From NCBI GenBank assembly GCA_963667815.1, contig OY764020.1: DNA of 64,000 bases. The stretch is one strand, 5' to 3'. A model generated the notes under the pieces. It worked only from the letters and a program-made list of their open reading frames with translations, searched no databases and was not told the DNA's origin. Below, in pieces: positions 45,898 through 53,759 of this stretch. Numbering within the stretch: the stretch's first letter is position 1; each line of letters starts with the position of its first letter. The stretch is from Saccharicrinis sp963667815 (GTDB lineage: Bacteria; Bacteroidota; Bacteroidia; Bacteroidales; Marinilabiliaceae). A program made the translations under genes and the position numbers.

Positions 45898-46701
45898 GGT
45901 TCTGTCGCATTAATAAGTTAGATGTTTTTTCTATCGCAAATACTAGCTTTTATGCTGCCAAACTTCTAAAAATTTGCCAATTAGACAGACCATACCCATG
46001 AACAACTTGTTGTTTCTGAATCATTCGTATTAATTCAAGTCCGGTCAAAGTGTTTTTCGCCGAAGAAAAACTTTTGAAGCCAAGCATGGGATTTATCCTT
46101 CTTTTGATGAACCGATGATCCTGTTCTATTCGATTATTAAGGTATTTATGACACCGTTTTTCAATTCTTGTTATTTCTTCATTGTTAGTATAATCTTCAT
46201 TGATCTGATCTAAAGCAGCTATATTTGCTCCACTCTTGTCTATAGTTACTTTTGCCGGAATTCCATTATTGGCAAATGCTTTATAAAAGAAGGTCAATGC
46301 GGCTTTCTTATCTCGATTCTCGGAGAGATAGAAATCTACTGTCTGGCCTTGCTTATCAACTGCTCTATAGAAATACACCCACTTGCCATTAACCTTTATA
46401 TAAGTCTCATCCATGTACCAACTAAGCCCTACACGCTTTTTTCGTTTGTTCAATTCTGTATTCAATAATGGTGAAAAATGATTAACCCAACGTTGAATAG
46501 TCGAATGATCAATGAAAACCCCGCGAAGGAAGAGTAGTTCTTCGACATCACGATAACTCAAACTAAATCTGAGTTTATAAAAAACAGTTTGAAGAATTAC
46601 TTCTTTGGGAAATCTAAATCCCTTAAACCATCCAACTTGTGCTTGTATCATATTCAAAAATAGTAATCTTTAAGATACAATATTATTAATGCGACAGAAC
46701 C
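45898..46701 (-). mobile_element. IS6-family insertion sequence, no target duplication
   Basis: 804 bp with perfect 19-bp terminal inverted repeats, GGTTCTGTCGCATTAATAA (45898-45916) and its reverse complement (46683-46701). GGTTCTGT ends and this length match IS6/IS26-type elements. The flanks differ: TATGTTTT on the left, AAAGAAAC on the right, so there is no 8-bp target duplication. IS6 elements move by replicative co-integration and cause adjacent deletions, which would leave such a mismatch. On the right it abuts the middle of a GNAT coding sequence. Confidence 0.93.
45950..46657 (-). CDS. IS6 family transposase
   Basis: 235 aa, full length for IS6/IS26 transposases. N-terminal helix-turn-helix (SLSYRDVEELLFLRGVFIDHSTIQRWV, about 33-60). 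The DDE catalytic triad is Asp in WYMDETYIKVNGKW (about 83), Asp in TIDKSGAN (about 144) and Glu in NRIEQDHRFIKRR (about 180). Intact frame and perfect element ends, so probably functional. The start may be the first or second Met (MNMIQ). Confidence 0.95.
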   Translation of the reverse strand: MNMIQAQVGWFKGFRFPKEVILQTVFYKLRFSLSYRDVEELLFLRGVFIDHSTIQRWVNHFSPLLNTELNKRKKRVGLSWYMDETYIKVNGKWVYFYRAVDKQGQTVDFYLSENRDKKAALTFFYKAFANNGIPAKVTIDKSGANIAALDQINEDYTNNEEITRIEKRCHKYLNNRIEQDHRFIKRRINPMLGFKSFSSAKNTLTGLELIRMIQKQQVVHGYGLSNWQIFRSLAA

Positions 46702-46863
46702 AAAGAAACAGCTAAGGAGATGGGAGCATCATCAATTTATCTGGAAAGCAATACAATATTAAAACCAGCTATTAACCTATACTATAAGTTAGGTTTTAAA
46801 AAAATAATAGGCCATACAACTACTTACAAACGTTGTAATATTCAAATGGAATTAACTTTATAA
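46702..46863 (+). pseudogene. GNAT acetyltransferase, C-terminal fragment cut by IS6
   Basis: Reading from the IS6 border, the frame gives KETAKEMGASSIYLESNTILKPAINLYYKLGFKKI and ends YKRCNIQMELTL before a stop at 46861-46863. This is the C-terminal part of a GNAT N-acetyltransferase: the LESN and PAINLYYKLGF segments are typical. There is no start codon and no matching N-terminal half on the other side of the IS, so the 5' part was lost, most likely by an IS6-mediated deletion. The cupin gene follows 10 bp later and may have been in the same operon. Confidence 0.8.
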
Positions 46864-46873
46864 ATTACAAGAA

Positions 46874-47200
46874 ATGAAAAATGTAGTAAAAAAGGGAGAT
46901 GCTTATAAAAAACAATTTTTAGGTGTTGATTTTGTCGTGCTTTCAATAGGGAAAGATACAATGGTCACAAAAATGTTATACAAACCAACGGATAGTGTTC
47001 CTACACATAAGCACCCCAACGAACAAAGTGGGTATATTATTTCCGGTAAATATAAATTGTCATTTAATGGCCACGAATATTTATTATCAGAGGGGGATAC
47101 TTATTCTATTCCGGCAGATATAGAACATACTTTTGAAATAATTGAAGCCGGGCAGGTAGTTGATGTTTTTAGTCCAATTAGGCAAGATTATTTGCAATAA
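46874..47200 (+). CDS. Cupin-domain protein
   Basis: 108 aa, single cupin barrel, cytosolic. The metal-binding histidines appear in motif 1, PTHKHPNEQSGYIISG (about 42-57), and motif 2, GDTYSIPADIEHTFEI (about 76-91). It starts 10 bp after the truncated GNAT gene. Small cupins of this kind bind metals or small ligands; no specific substrate can be assigned. Confidence 0.85.
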   Translation: MKNVVKKGDAYKKQFLGVDFVVLSIGKDTMVTKMLYKPTDSVPTHKHPNEQSGYIISGKYKLSFNGHEYLLSEGDTYSIPADIEHTFEIIEAGQVVDVFSPIRQDYLQ

Positions 47201-47305
47201 GATAAAATTACAAGTGACAATTTTTTCTTTAGCGAAAGAGCTATAATTAAACCAAATGATTAATACAAAATTAATTATACATATTACACAAACATAATAA
47301 TATCT

Positions 47306-47530
47306 ATGACTCAATACATTGGTTATTTTGCTCTTTCGCTAAATCTACTATCTATGTCAATAAAAAATGTCTTTTATTTGAGGATATGTGCATTAATAGC
47401 AAACCTCATTTATATTGTATATGGCTTCTTGCTTAGTGCACCTCCCATTTATATTGGTTGTACGATTGCAGTACTTTTACATTCATACTGGATTTATAGA
47501 ATTATAAAAGAAGAAAAATATGATACATGA
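47306..47530 (+). CDS. Small multi-pass membrane protein
   Basis: 74 aa with about three hydrophobic helices (YIGYFALSLNLLSMSI, LRICALIANLIYIVYGFLL, IYIGCTIAVLLHSYWIYRI), ending in a charged tail EEKYDT. It resembles the YgjV-like family of small inner-membrane proteins, but the family link is tentative. Its last 11 bp overlap the start of the HD-domain gene, suggesting translational coupling. Confidence 0.6.
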   Translation: MTQYIGYFALSLNLLSMSIKNVFYLRICALIANLIYIVYGFLLSAPPIYIGCTIAVLLHSYWIYRIIKEEKYDT

Positions 47531-48110
47531 AGAGTTAATAAAACAGATAGAGTTTATTAAAGAAATAGATAAAATAAAATACATTGAAAGGCGCACTAAG
47601 TTATTTAATAGCAACAGAAATGAAAATGACGCTGAACACAGTTGGCATCTGGCAATAATGGCATTAATTTTAGGTGGTTATTCTGATGAAAGAATAGATT
47701 TGTTTAAGGTTATAAAAATGGTTTTGATACATGATATTGTAGAAATTGATGCTGGTGATACTTTTATTTATGACCAAAATAAAAATCATGAAAATACTGC
47801 TGAAGAATTAGAATCTGCAAAACGTATTTTTGGAATCTTACCTAATGCTCAAGCTCTGGAATTATTAGAATTATGGAAAGAATTTGAGGAAGCTATTTCT
47901 CCAGAGGCGAGGTTTGCAAAAACTTTAGACAGATTCGAACCTTTATTGCAAAATACGTCTAATAATGGTGGTACATGGAAAGAATTTGATGTAAAATATA
48001 ACACTGTATATGATAAGAAAAAAATCATTAAAGAAGGTTCTAAAGAATTGTGGAATTATGCAGAAAGTTTACTTGAGGATAGTGTAAAAAAGGGGATTTT
48101 GAAAAAATAG
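47520..48110 (+). CDS. HD-domain phosphohydrolase (YfbR/HDDC2-like)
   Basis: 196 aa, cytosolic. HD-superfamily metal ligands: His in DAEHSWHLA (about 41), the His-Asp pair in VLIHDIVEIDAGD (about 75-76) and a distal Asp in KTLDRFEPLL. The arrangement matches the HD_3 group, which contains 5'-deoxynucleotidases (YfbR, human HDDC2). Probably hydrolyses deoxynucleoside monophosphates or similar. Overlaps the preceding small membrane protein gene by 11 bp. Confidence 0.85.
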   Translation: MIHEELIKQIEFIKEIDKIKYIERRTKLFNSNRNENDAEHSWHLAIMALILGGYSDERIDLFKVIKMVLIHDIVEIDAGDTFIYDQNKNHENTAEELESAKRIFGILPNAQALELLELWKEFEEAISPEARFAKTLDRFEPLLQNTSNNGGTWKEFDVKYNTVYDKKKIIKEGSKELWNYAESLLEDSVKKGILKK

Positions 48111-48214
48111 GGAAAGTTCATGATTAATATACGCATGATATTCAATGAAATATACTATGCTTATTTAGATAGAGAGAATGGATATTGAAAACAGAATCTT
48201 AAACCAAAACAAAT

Positions 48215-48274
48215 TGTCATACTTGCGGAAGTAAACCTATTTGTAATGGGTGTAGTGATTGTGGGAGGTGTTGA
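48215..48274 (+). pseudogene. Cysteine-rich reading-frame remnant
   Basis: The frame reads CHTCGSKPICNGCSDCGRC then stop. Six cysteines in 19 residues with CxxC spacing look like the tail of a small zinc-ribbon protein. There is no start codon: a stop lies five codons upstream. Possibly a decayed gene or chance; listed because the pattern is distinctive. Confidence 0.25.
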
Positions 48275-48286
48275 AATTGAGTTTAT

Positions 48287-49183
48287 TCAATTCAAATTTC
48301 TATACTCACTTGGAGAAACCCCAACACTCTTTTTAAACATCCGCGTGAAATGCTGAGGATATTTAAAGCCTAACTCGTAGGCAATTTCACTTACCGATTT
48401 CGTTTCGTCAAGAATACGTTCTTTAGCGATGTTCATAATCTTTAAATGGATATACTCCTGAGCTGATTTGCCAGTTTCCTTTTTAACCATATCACCAAAA
48501 TAATTGGCTGATAAATGTAATTGGTCGGCAAAGTAGGCAACGGACGGTAAACCTTCCAATTGTGGTTGCTCCGATTTAAAATAGGAATTCAATTGTTTCT
48601 CGAATTTTTCTAATGCTCCCATATTAAGCTGTTCACGGGTGATAAACTGGCGATCGTAGAAACGTTGGCAGTAATCGAGCAATAGTTCTATATTGCGAGT
48701 AATTAATGTTTTACTATGTTTATCAATGGTCTGTGAAAGCTCGAACTGTATCTTATCATAAAGGTCATAGATAATTTGCTTTTCCCTTTGCGAAATATGC
48801 AATGCTTCATTTAGTTCATATGAGAAAAAATGATACTTACTGATATTTTGTCCCAGGGAAGTTCCATTAATTAAATCAGGATGAAATATCAACGTCAAAC
48901 CTTTGTGTGGTTTGTAACTCTCATCATGATTTACTCCAATTACTTGACCAGGGCCAATAAAAACAAGTGTTCCTTCGTCATAATCATATTTTTTTCTGCC
49001 ATATCCGAGTTCGCCACAAACAGTTTCTTTTAAAAACACAGCATAAAAATCAAAATGATACCTGCCATTTGGTAACGGAATTTGATTCGTGTTATCAGTC
49101 ACACTTACTAACGGATGTAATGTTTCTGTTTGTTTCAAAGCATTGTATTGCGATATCTTTTCTAAACGAATTACCTGTTCCAT
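48287..49183 (-). CDS. AraC-family regulator with cupin-like N-terminus
   Basis: About 298 aa from the ATG at 49183; an upstream in-frame ATG at 49246 would add a hydrophobic tail that overlaps the promoter region. The N-terminal beta-rich sensor domain (about 30-160) contains DEGTLVFIGPGQVIGVNHDE. The C-terminal AraC DNA-binding domain (about 200-298) contains LPSVAYFADQLHLSANYFGDMVKKETGKSAQEYI and SVSEIAYELGFKYPQHFTRMFKKSVGVSPSEYRNLN. It is divergent from the flavodoxin gene. Three copies of a 28-bp site lie in front of it and the two reductase operons, so it is the likely controller, comparable in logic to E. coli YqhC. Confidence 0.9.
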   Translation of the reverse strand: MEQVIRLEKISQYNALKQTETLHPLVSVTDNTNQIPLPNGRYHFDFYAVFLKETVCGELGYGRKKYDYDEGTLVFIGPGQVIGVNHDESYKPHKGLTLIFHPDLINGTSLGQNISKYHFFSYELNEALHISQREKQIIYDLYDKIQFELSQTIDKHSKTLITRNIELLLDYCQRFYDRQFITREQLNMGALEKFEKQLNSYFKSEQPQLEGLPSVAYFADQLHLSANYFGDMVKKETGKSAQEYIHLKIMNIAKERILDETKSVSEIAYELGFKYPQHFTRMFKKSVGVSPSEYRNLN

Positions 49184-49262
49184 AATTGTTATTATAAAAA
49201 TCCAATACAAAGATAAGGTGCTTATTTCAAATATTTTAAATCTCAATTCTAAATCAGTAATT

Positions 49263-49290
49263 ATGGTATAACAACCTGTAATTTGTATAA
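49263..49290 (+). promoter_or_regulatory. Candidate AraC operator, copy 1
   Basis: 28-bp site beginning ATGGTATAACAACCTG and ending TAATTTGTATAA, matching copies at 49344 and 52016. GTATAA occurs at both ends, 19 bp apart, as expected for two AraC half-sites on one face of the helix. It lies 80 bp from the araC start and so may serve autoregulation. Confidence 0.7.
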
Positions 49291-49343
49291 GTTTCGGATT
49301 TATAACAATTGATTTACTGATTCAAATCTGTCAATATGTAAAA

Positions 49344-49371
49344 ATGGTATATACATCTGTAATCTGTATAA
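49344..49371 (+). promoter_or_regulatory. Candidate AraC operator, copy 2
   Basis: 28-bp site beginning ATGGTATATACATCTG and ending TAATCTGTATAA. It ends 49 bp upstream of the flavodoxin start at 49421, a normal distance for activation. Identical to copy 3 at 26 of 28 positions. Confidence 0.75.
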
Positions 49372-49420
49372 AAAAATATTGTCTCATTCACCTCACCTTT
49401 GTATCGTTGAATTTTTTAAG

Positions 49421-49942
49421 ATGGATATAATGAAAAAGACATTAATAGCATATTACTCACGCAAAGGTCAAAATTACGTGGGAGGTAGTATTGTAGAATT
49501 ACCAGTTGGTAATACCGAGGTAATTGCTAATAAAATTCAAGCAATTACAGGTAGTGATATGTTTCAGATAGATACTATTAAGGAATATCCTATAGATTAT
49601 ATGGAAACAACCCGAGTCGCAAAAAATGAGTTGAACAATGATGCCAGACCTGATTTAGCGGATGAAGTGCATGATATGGATGATTACGATGTGGTTTATT
49701 TAGGATATCCCAATTGGTATGGAACTTTCCCTATGGCTGTTTTTACATTTTTAGAATCATACGATTTCTCCGGAAAAACAATAATTCCATTTTGTACACA
49801 CGAAGGAAGTGGTATGGGAGGATTAAGTGATATTCAATTATTATGCCCGGAGGCAATGGTTGACAGAGGAATTGCTATCAGAGGAGGTAGCGTTCATGGT
49901 GCAGATAGTATCGTAAAAAATTGGATTTCAAAACTGAAATAA
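49421..49942 (+). CDS. Flavodoxin
   Basis: About 173 aa from MDIMKKT (alternative Met at 49430), cytosolic. The FMN phosphate-binding region is KKTLIAYYSRKGQNYVGGSIVELPVGNTEVIANKI, with an insert relative to short flavodoxins; YLGYPNWYGTFPMAVFTFLESYDFSGKTIIPFCTHEGSGMGG is the conserved second flavin loop. This flavodoxin_4-like type may act as a reductase for small molecules rather than as an electron carrier. First gene of an operon with the acetyltransferase gene (10 bp) and the MFS pump. Confidence 0.88.
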   Translation: MDIMKKTLIAYYSRKGQNYVGGSIVELPVGNTEVIANKIQAITGSDMFQIDTIKEYPIDYMETTRVAKNELNNDARPDLADEVHDMDDYDVVYLGYPNWYGTFPMAVFTFLESYDFSGKTIIPFCTHEGSGMGGLSDIQLLCPEAMVDRGIAIRGGSVHGADSIVKNWISKLK

Positions 49943-49951
49943 TACAATTAC

Positions 49952-50608
49952 ATGTTTGAAGATATTAAAGCAATTTATAAAAATGATCCGGCAGCCGAAG
50001 GTATGTTGTTTATACTTTATCCAGGTTTATGGGCTATTACAATACATCGATATGTTTCACATCCTCTATACTGGTTAAGTACTAAAATTAAGAATCCTTT
50101 TCATCGGAATATTTTTAAATTTTTTGCTGTATTATTCTCTCAAATAGTACGATTACTTACTCAAATTGAAATTCATCCCGGAGCCAAGATTGGGAAAGGT
50201 TTGTTTATAGACCATGGAAATGGAATTGTGATTGGTGAAACGACTGTTATTGGCAATCATTGTATGATATTTCATAATGTAACTATTGGCGGAACAGGGA
50301 ATCATACAGGAAAACGTCACCCATCAATTGGCAATAATGTTTGCGTTGGAACAGGATCGACTTTGCTCGGTCCTATAAAGGTGGCTGATAATGTTAAAAT
50401 CGGAGCCCAAAGTATGATTGTAATGCAAGATGTACCTGCAAATACAACCGTTGTTGGTGCTCCGGCTCGTATTGTGAAAATAAATGGAGTTAAAATAGAT
50501 TTGCCTTTACCAAAGATTGGTTGCTCTAATGAATCGGGCAAAGAAATTACAATGCATGTTTGGAAAAAAGAGGATTGCTACCCATTTCAAAAATGCTGTA
50601 ACGGATAG
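49952..50608 (+). CDS. cysE: Serine O-acetyltransferase
   Basis: 218 aa, cytosolic. A short N-terminal helical part (DIKAIYKNDPAAEGMLFILYPGLWAITIHRYVSHPLY) typical of short CysE forms is followed by the left-handed beta helix: EIHPGAKIGKGLFIDHGNGIVIGETTVIGNHCMIFHNVTIGG, GKRHPSIGNNVCVGTGSTLLGPIKV, with catalytic Asp-His in FIDHG. It makes O-acetylserine for cysteine synthesis. The Cys-containing C-terminal tail (DCYPFQKCCNG) is unusual. Being in a redox-stress operon fits a need for thiols. Confidence 0.9.
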   Translation: MFEDIKAIYKNDPAAEGMLFILYPGLWAITIHRYVSHPLYWLSTKIKNPFHRNIFKFFAVLFSQIVRLLTQIEIHPGAKIGKGLFIDHGNGIVIGETTVIGNHCMIFHNVTIGGTGNHTGKRHPSIGNNVCVGTGSTLLGPIKVADNVKIGAQSMIVMQDVPANTTVVGAPARIVKINGVKIDLPLPKIGCSNESGKEITMHVWKKEDCYPFQKCCNG

Positions 50609-50638
50609 AATGATTGAATGTTTTTTTAAACAAAAAAG

Positions 50639-51871
50639 ATGGTAGGAATAACACACAAATATAAAATAGATAAAGACAGTAAAATGCTATTAGGTGTTCT
50701 AGCTGCACTAATGGCTCTTACTTCATTGTCAACCGATGCTTATTTACCAGCATTACCACAAATGCAAATTGATTTAGCCGGGGATGTTGAATTAACAATC
50801 ACAGGGTTTCTGATAGGATTCTCTATTGGGCAACTATTTTGGGGGCCAATTAGCGACAGATTTGGAAGGGTACTACCAATGACTATTGGAATGATTGTAT
50901 TTATTGTAGGTTCAATAGGTTGTGCATTTTCTCAAAATATTGCACAAATCTTAATCTGGAGAGTAATTCAGGCTTTGGGGGCGTGTACTGGCCCAATGCT
51001 ATCAAGAGCTATGGTTCGTGATTTATATAACAGTAATAAAGCTGCTGAAATGTTATCGACACTGACAATAATTATGGCAATTGCTCCAATTATAGGGCCA
51101 ATATTTGGTGGACAGATATTAAAATTTAGTTCGTGGCACAGCATCTTTGGGATGTTAGTTTTAATTGGTGTATTATTGTTTGTTGCTATTCGTATGTTAC
51201 AAGAAACTATGCCTCCTGAAAAAAGACCGGATTCGTCACTGGCAGAAGCTTTTGGAAAATACAAGGTTTTATTAATGAATCGAAAATTCATGACCTATAC
51301 ACTTAGTGTTACCTTTTACTATGTTGCTGCATATGCTTTTATTACTGGCTCTCCAAAGGTGTATATTACCTACTTTGGTGTTAAGTCAGAATACTATGGA
51401 TGGTTGTTTGCCATTAACATTGTTGGTATAATGACATTGAGCTTTTTTAACCGCAAACTAGTGTATCGATTCTCATTAGATAAACTACTCCGTTTTTCAA
51501 CAGGAATTGCAATGTTTGCTGCTATTGTTCTGGCAATATTGAGTAAGTTGAGCATTATTGGGATTTTAGGAGTTATAATACCCGTATTTCTGTTCTTCTC
51601 TATGAATGGTATCATTGCAGCTACAGCCACGGCATCTGCCTTGGATGGTGTTCCTGAAATGGCAGGTGCAGCTTCAGCTCTTTTAGGTTCGCTTCAATAC
51701 GGAAGTGGTATTTTATCTTCCTTATTACTGGCCATTTTTTCTGACGGAACACCATGGACAATGAGTTGGGTTATTGCTGTATTTACTACAGCTTCTGCAT
51801 TAGTGCTCTATTTACTTCCTCGTGAAGGAACTTCAGGTTTACTTCAACCAATAAGAATAAAAGCAAATTGA
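50639..51871 (+). CDS. MFS multidrug transporter, Bcr/CflA family
   Basis: 410 aa with 12 predicted transmembrane helices, inner membrane. Start LLGVLAALMALTSLSTDAYLPALPQMQIDL is typical of Bcr/CflA; the MFS motif A appears as GQLFWGPISDRFGR (about 68-81), and RVIQALGACTGPMLSRAMVRDLY is motif C-like for this family. It exports drugs or small metabolites (family members export bicyclomycin, chloramphenicol or cysteine) by proton antiport. Pairing with cysE raises the option of cysteine or O-acetylserine export. Last gene of the operon. Confidence 0.9.
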   Translation: MVGITHKYKIDKDSKMLLGVLAALMALTSLSTDAYLPALPQMQIDLAGDVELTITGFLIGFSIGQLFWGPISDRFGRVLPMTIGMIVFIVGSIGCAFSQNIAQILIWRVIQALGACTGPMLSRAMVRDLYNSNKAAEMLSTLTIIMAIAPIIGPIFGGQILKFSSWHSIFGMLVLIGVLLFVAIRMLQETMPPEKRPDSSLAEAFGKYKVLLMNRKFMTYTLSVTFYYVAAYAFITGSPKVYITYFGVKSEYYGWLFAINIVGIMTLSFFNRKLVYRFSLDKLLRFSTGIAMFAAIVLAILSKLSIIGILGVIIPVFLFFSMNGIIAATATASALDGVPEMAGAASALLGSLQYGSGILSSLLLAIFSDGTPWTMSWVIAVFTTASALVLYLLPREGTSGLLQPIRIKAN

Positions 51872-52015
51872 TTATAAGCATTGATATTATGTGAGATTCA
51901 CAGGTTAAAATCAGCCTAAAAACAATTAGGCTAACTATTAATTTTGTGAACCTTTTTTGTTTAATTTATTCTGTTTTATCATTTTGTATATCTGCTACTT
52001 AACGTATATGTAAAA

Positions 52016-52043
52016 ATGGTATAAACACCTGTAATCTGTATAA
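52016..52043 (+). promoter_or_regulatory. Candidate AraC operator, copy 3
   Basis: 28-bp site beginning ATGGTATAAACACCTG and ending TAATCTGTATAA, with TATGTAAAA before it as at copy 2. It ends 67 bp upstream of the aldo-keto reductase start, tying the second reductase operon to the same regulator. Confidence 0.75.
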
Positions 52044-52110
52044 CAACTCCTCCTGTTTTTCATCAGATATTTGTAATGTGAAATTTTCAAAAACATAAAA
52101 CATTATAAAT

Positions 52111-53100
52111 ATGAAAACACGAAAATTTGGAACCCAAGGCTTAGTAGTTTCTTCTATCGGATTAGGTTGTATGGGATTAAGTTTTGGTTACGGTGCTGCA
52201 ACTAAAAAACAAGAGGCAATTAAATTAATAAGAAAAGCCTATGAATTGGGAGTGACATTCTTTGATACTGCCGAAATTTATGGCCCATTTGTTAACGAAG
52301 AAATTGTAGGAGAAGCGTTAGCTCCATTTCGTAATGAGGTAGTGATAGCCACCAAATTTGGATTTAACTATGTTGATGGTAAAACTTCCGGATTAAATAG
52401 TAAGCCAGAGTATATCCGTCAAAGGGTTGAAGGTTCACTTAAACGTCTAAAGGTTGAAACAATTGATTTGCTTTATCAACATAGAATAGACCCACAAGTA
52501 CCTATTGAAGATGTTGCCGGAACAGTAAAAGACCTCATTCAGGAAGGAAAAGTAAAGTATTTCGGAATGTCTGAGGCCGGAGCAACTAACATCCGCAAAG
52601 CTCATGCTATTCAACCAGTAACAGCTTTACAAAGTGAATATTCTATGTGGTGGCGTGAACCCGAAACCAAAACCTTTGAAACACTTGAAGAATTAGGAAT
52701 TGGTTTTGTTCCGTTCAGTCCGTTGGGTAAAGGTTTTCTTACCGGAAAAATTGATTCAAAAACCAGCTTTGATGTCGATGATTTCAGAAATGGAATACCT
52801 CGCTTTTCGGCAGAGAATAGAAATGCCAACCTCGCTTTAGTTGACTTACTTACCATTATTGCAGAAAGTAAAAATGCAACTCCAGCTCAAATTGCATTGG
52901 CATGGATACTGGAACAAAAGCCATGGATTGTTCCCATTCCCGGTACGACAAAAATTCATCGCTTAGAAGAAAATATTGGCGGGGCATCTGTGGAATTAAT
53001 GTGTACAGAACGCCATGCAATTGAAGAAGCTCTCTCAAAGATGACTTTCCAGGGACATCGTTATCCTGAAAGCAGCGAGAGAATGGTGGATAAAGACTAA
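52111..53100 (+). CDS. Aldo-keto reductase (AKR13-like)
   Basis: 329 aa, cytosolic TIM barrel. Catalytic tetrad visible: Asp in FFDTAEIYG with its Tyr, Lys in VIATKFGF, His in LLYQHRIDP. NADPH-site segments QSEYSMWWRE, PFSPLGKGFLTG and PIPGTTKIHRLEEN are intact. Reduces aldehydes or ketones. First gene of a five-gene operon (12 bp to the next gene) behind operator copy 3. Similar AKRs are partners of YqhD in aldehyde defence in E. coli. Confidence 0.93.
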   Translation: MKTRKFGTQGLVVSSIGLGCMGLSFGYGAATKKQEAIKLIRKAYELGVTFFDTAEIYGPFVNEEIVGEALAPFRNEVVIATKFGFNYVDGKTSGLNSKPEYIRQRVEGSLKRLKVETIDLLYQHRIDPQVPIEDVAGTVKDLIQEGKVKYFGMSEAGATNIRKAHAIQPVTALQSEYSMWWREPETKTFETLEELGIGFVPFSPLGKGFLTGKIDSKTSFDVDDFRNGIPRFSAENRNANLALVDLLTIIAESKNATPAQIALAWILEQKPWIVPIPGTTKIHRLEENIGGASVELMCTERHAIEEALSKMTFQGHRYPESSERMVDKD

Positions 53101-53111
53101 AATACAAAAGA

Positions 53112-53684
53112 ATGAAAAATATTAAGCTAATAGTTGTCAGTGCAATAAGTATCCTATTCGGAATAAATATGCAAGCACAAAATAAAAGTTTGGTGGTTTA
53201 TTTCTCTCATAGCAATAATACCAAAGTTATAGCAGAATATATCAGCGAGATTACAGGTGCTGATATTGTAAGGATTGAACCTGTTGAACCTTATCCTAAA
53301 GAATATCAGGCTGTGGTTGACCATGCGAAAAAGGAAATCAATGCCAATTTCAAACCAAAATTAAAGACCAAAATCGATAATATCGAACAGTACGATACTA
53401 TTTATGTCGGGTCGCCTAACTGGTGGAGTACAATAGCACCACCAGTAGCCACTTTTCTTTCTTCTTACAATTTTAAAGGAAAAACTATTGCACCTTTTAT
53501 TACGCACGAAGGTAGTCGTTTGGGCAGAAGTGTAGCTGACATACGAAAGCTCTGTCCCGATGCGAATATACTTAAAGGTTATTCTCGTTGGGGAAGCCAG
53601 GTAAACGGTGCAAAAAACGAAGTTGAAACCTGGATAAATGAAACGAGCCATGAGCACCAGACTCAAACAAAAGTGCATGACTAA
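53112..53684 (+). CDS. Flavodoxin-like protein with signal peptide (exported)
   Basis: 190 aa. A Sec signal peptide (about 1-22, ending NMQAQ) precedes a flavodoxin domain: LVVYFSHSNNTKVIAEYISEITGADI with the FMN phosphate loop SHSNNT, and IYVGSPNWWSTIAPPVATFLSSYNFKGKTIAPFITHEGSRLG for the flavin loop. Export of a flavodoxin to the periplasm is unusual but recurs in Bacteroidota. It is paralogous to the cytosolic flavodoxin at 49421. It may help reduce the substrates handled by the two exported enzymes that follow. Confidence 0.87.
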   Translation: MKNIKLIVVSAISILFGINMQAQNKSLVVYFSHSNNTKVIAEYISEITGADIVRIEPVEPYPKEYQAVVDHAKKEINANFKPKLKTKIDNIEQYDTIYVGSPNWWSTIAPPVATFLSSYNFKGKTIAPFITHEGSRLGRSVADIRKLCPDANILKGYSRWGSQVNGAKNEVETWINETSHEHQTQTKVHD

Positions 53685-53759
53685 ATTAGCGAGTTCCATC
53701 TGACCATTGAAAATAAATTTAAACAGATGAAATTAAATAATGATTTAAACACAAAAATT

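Noticed and set aside
45890..46709. 8-bp target duplication around the IS6 element
   Set aside because: Flanks TATGTTTT and AAAGAAAC do not match.
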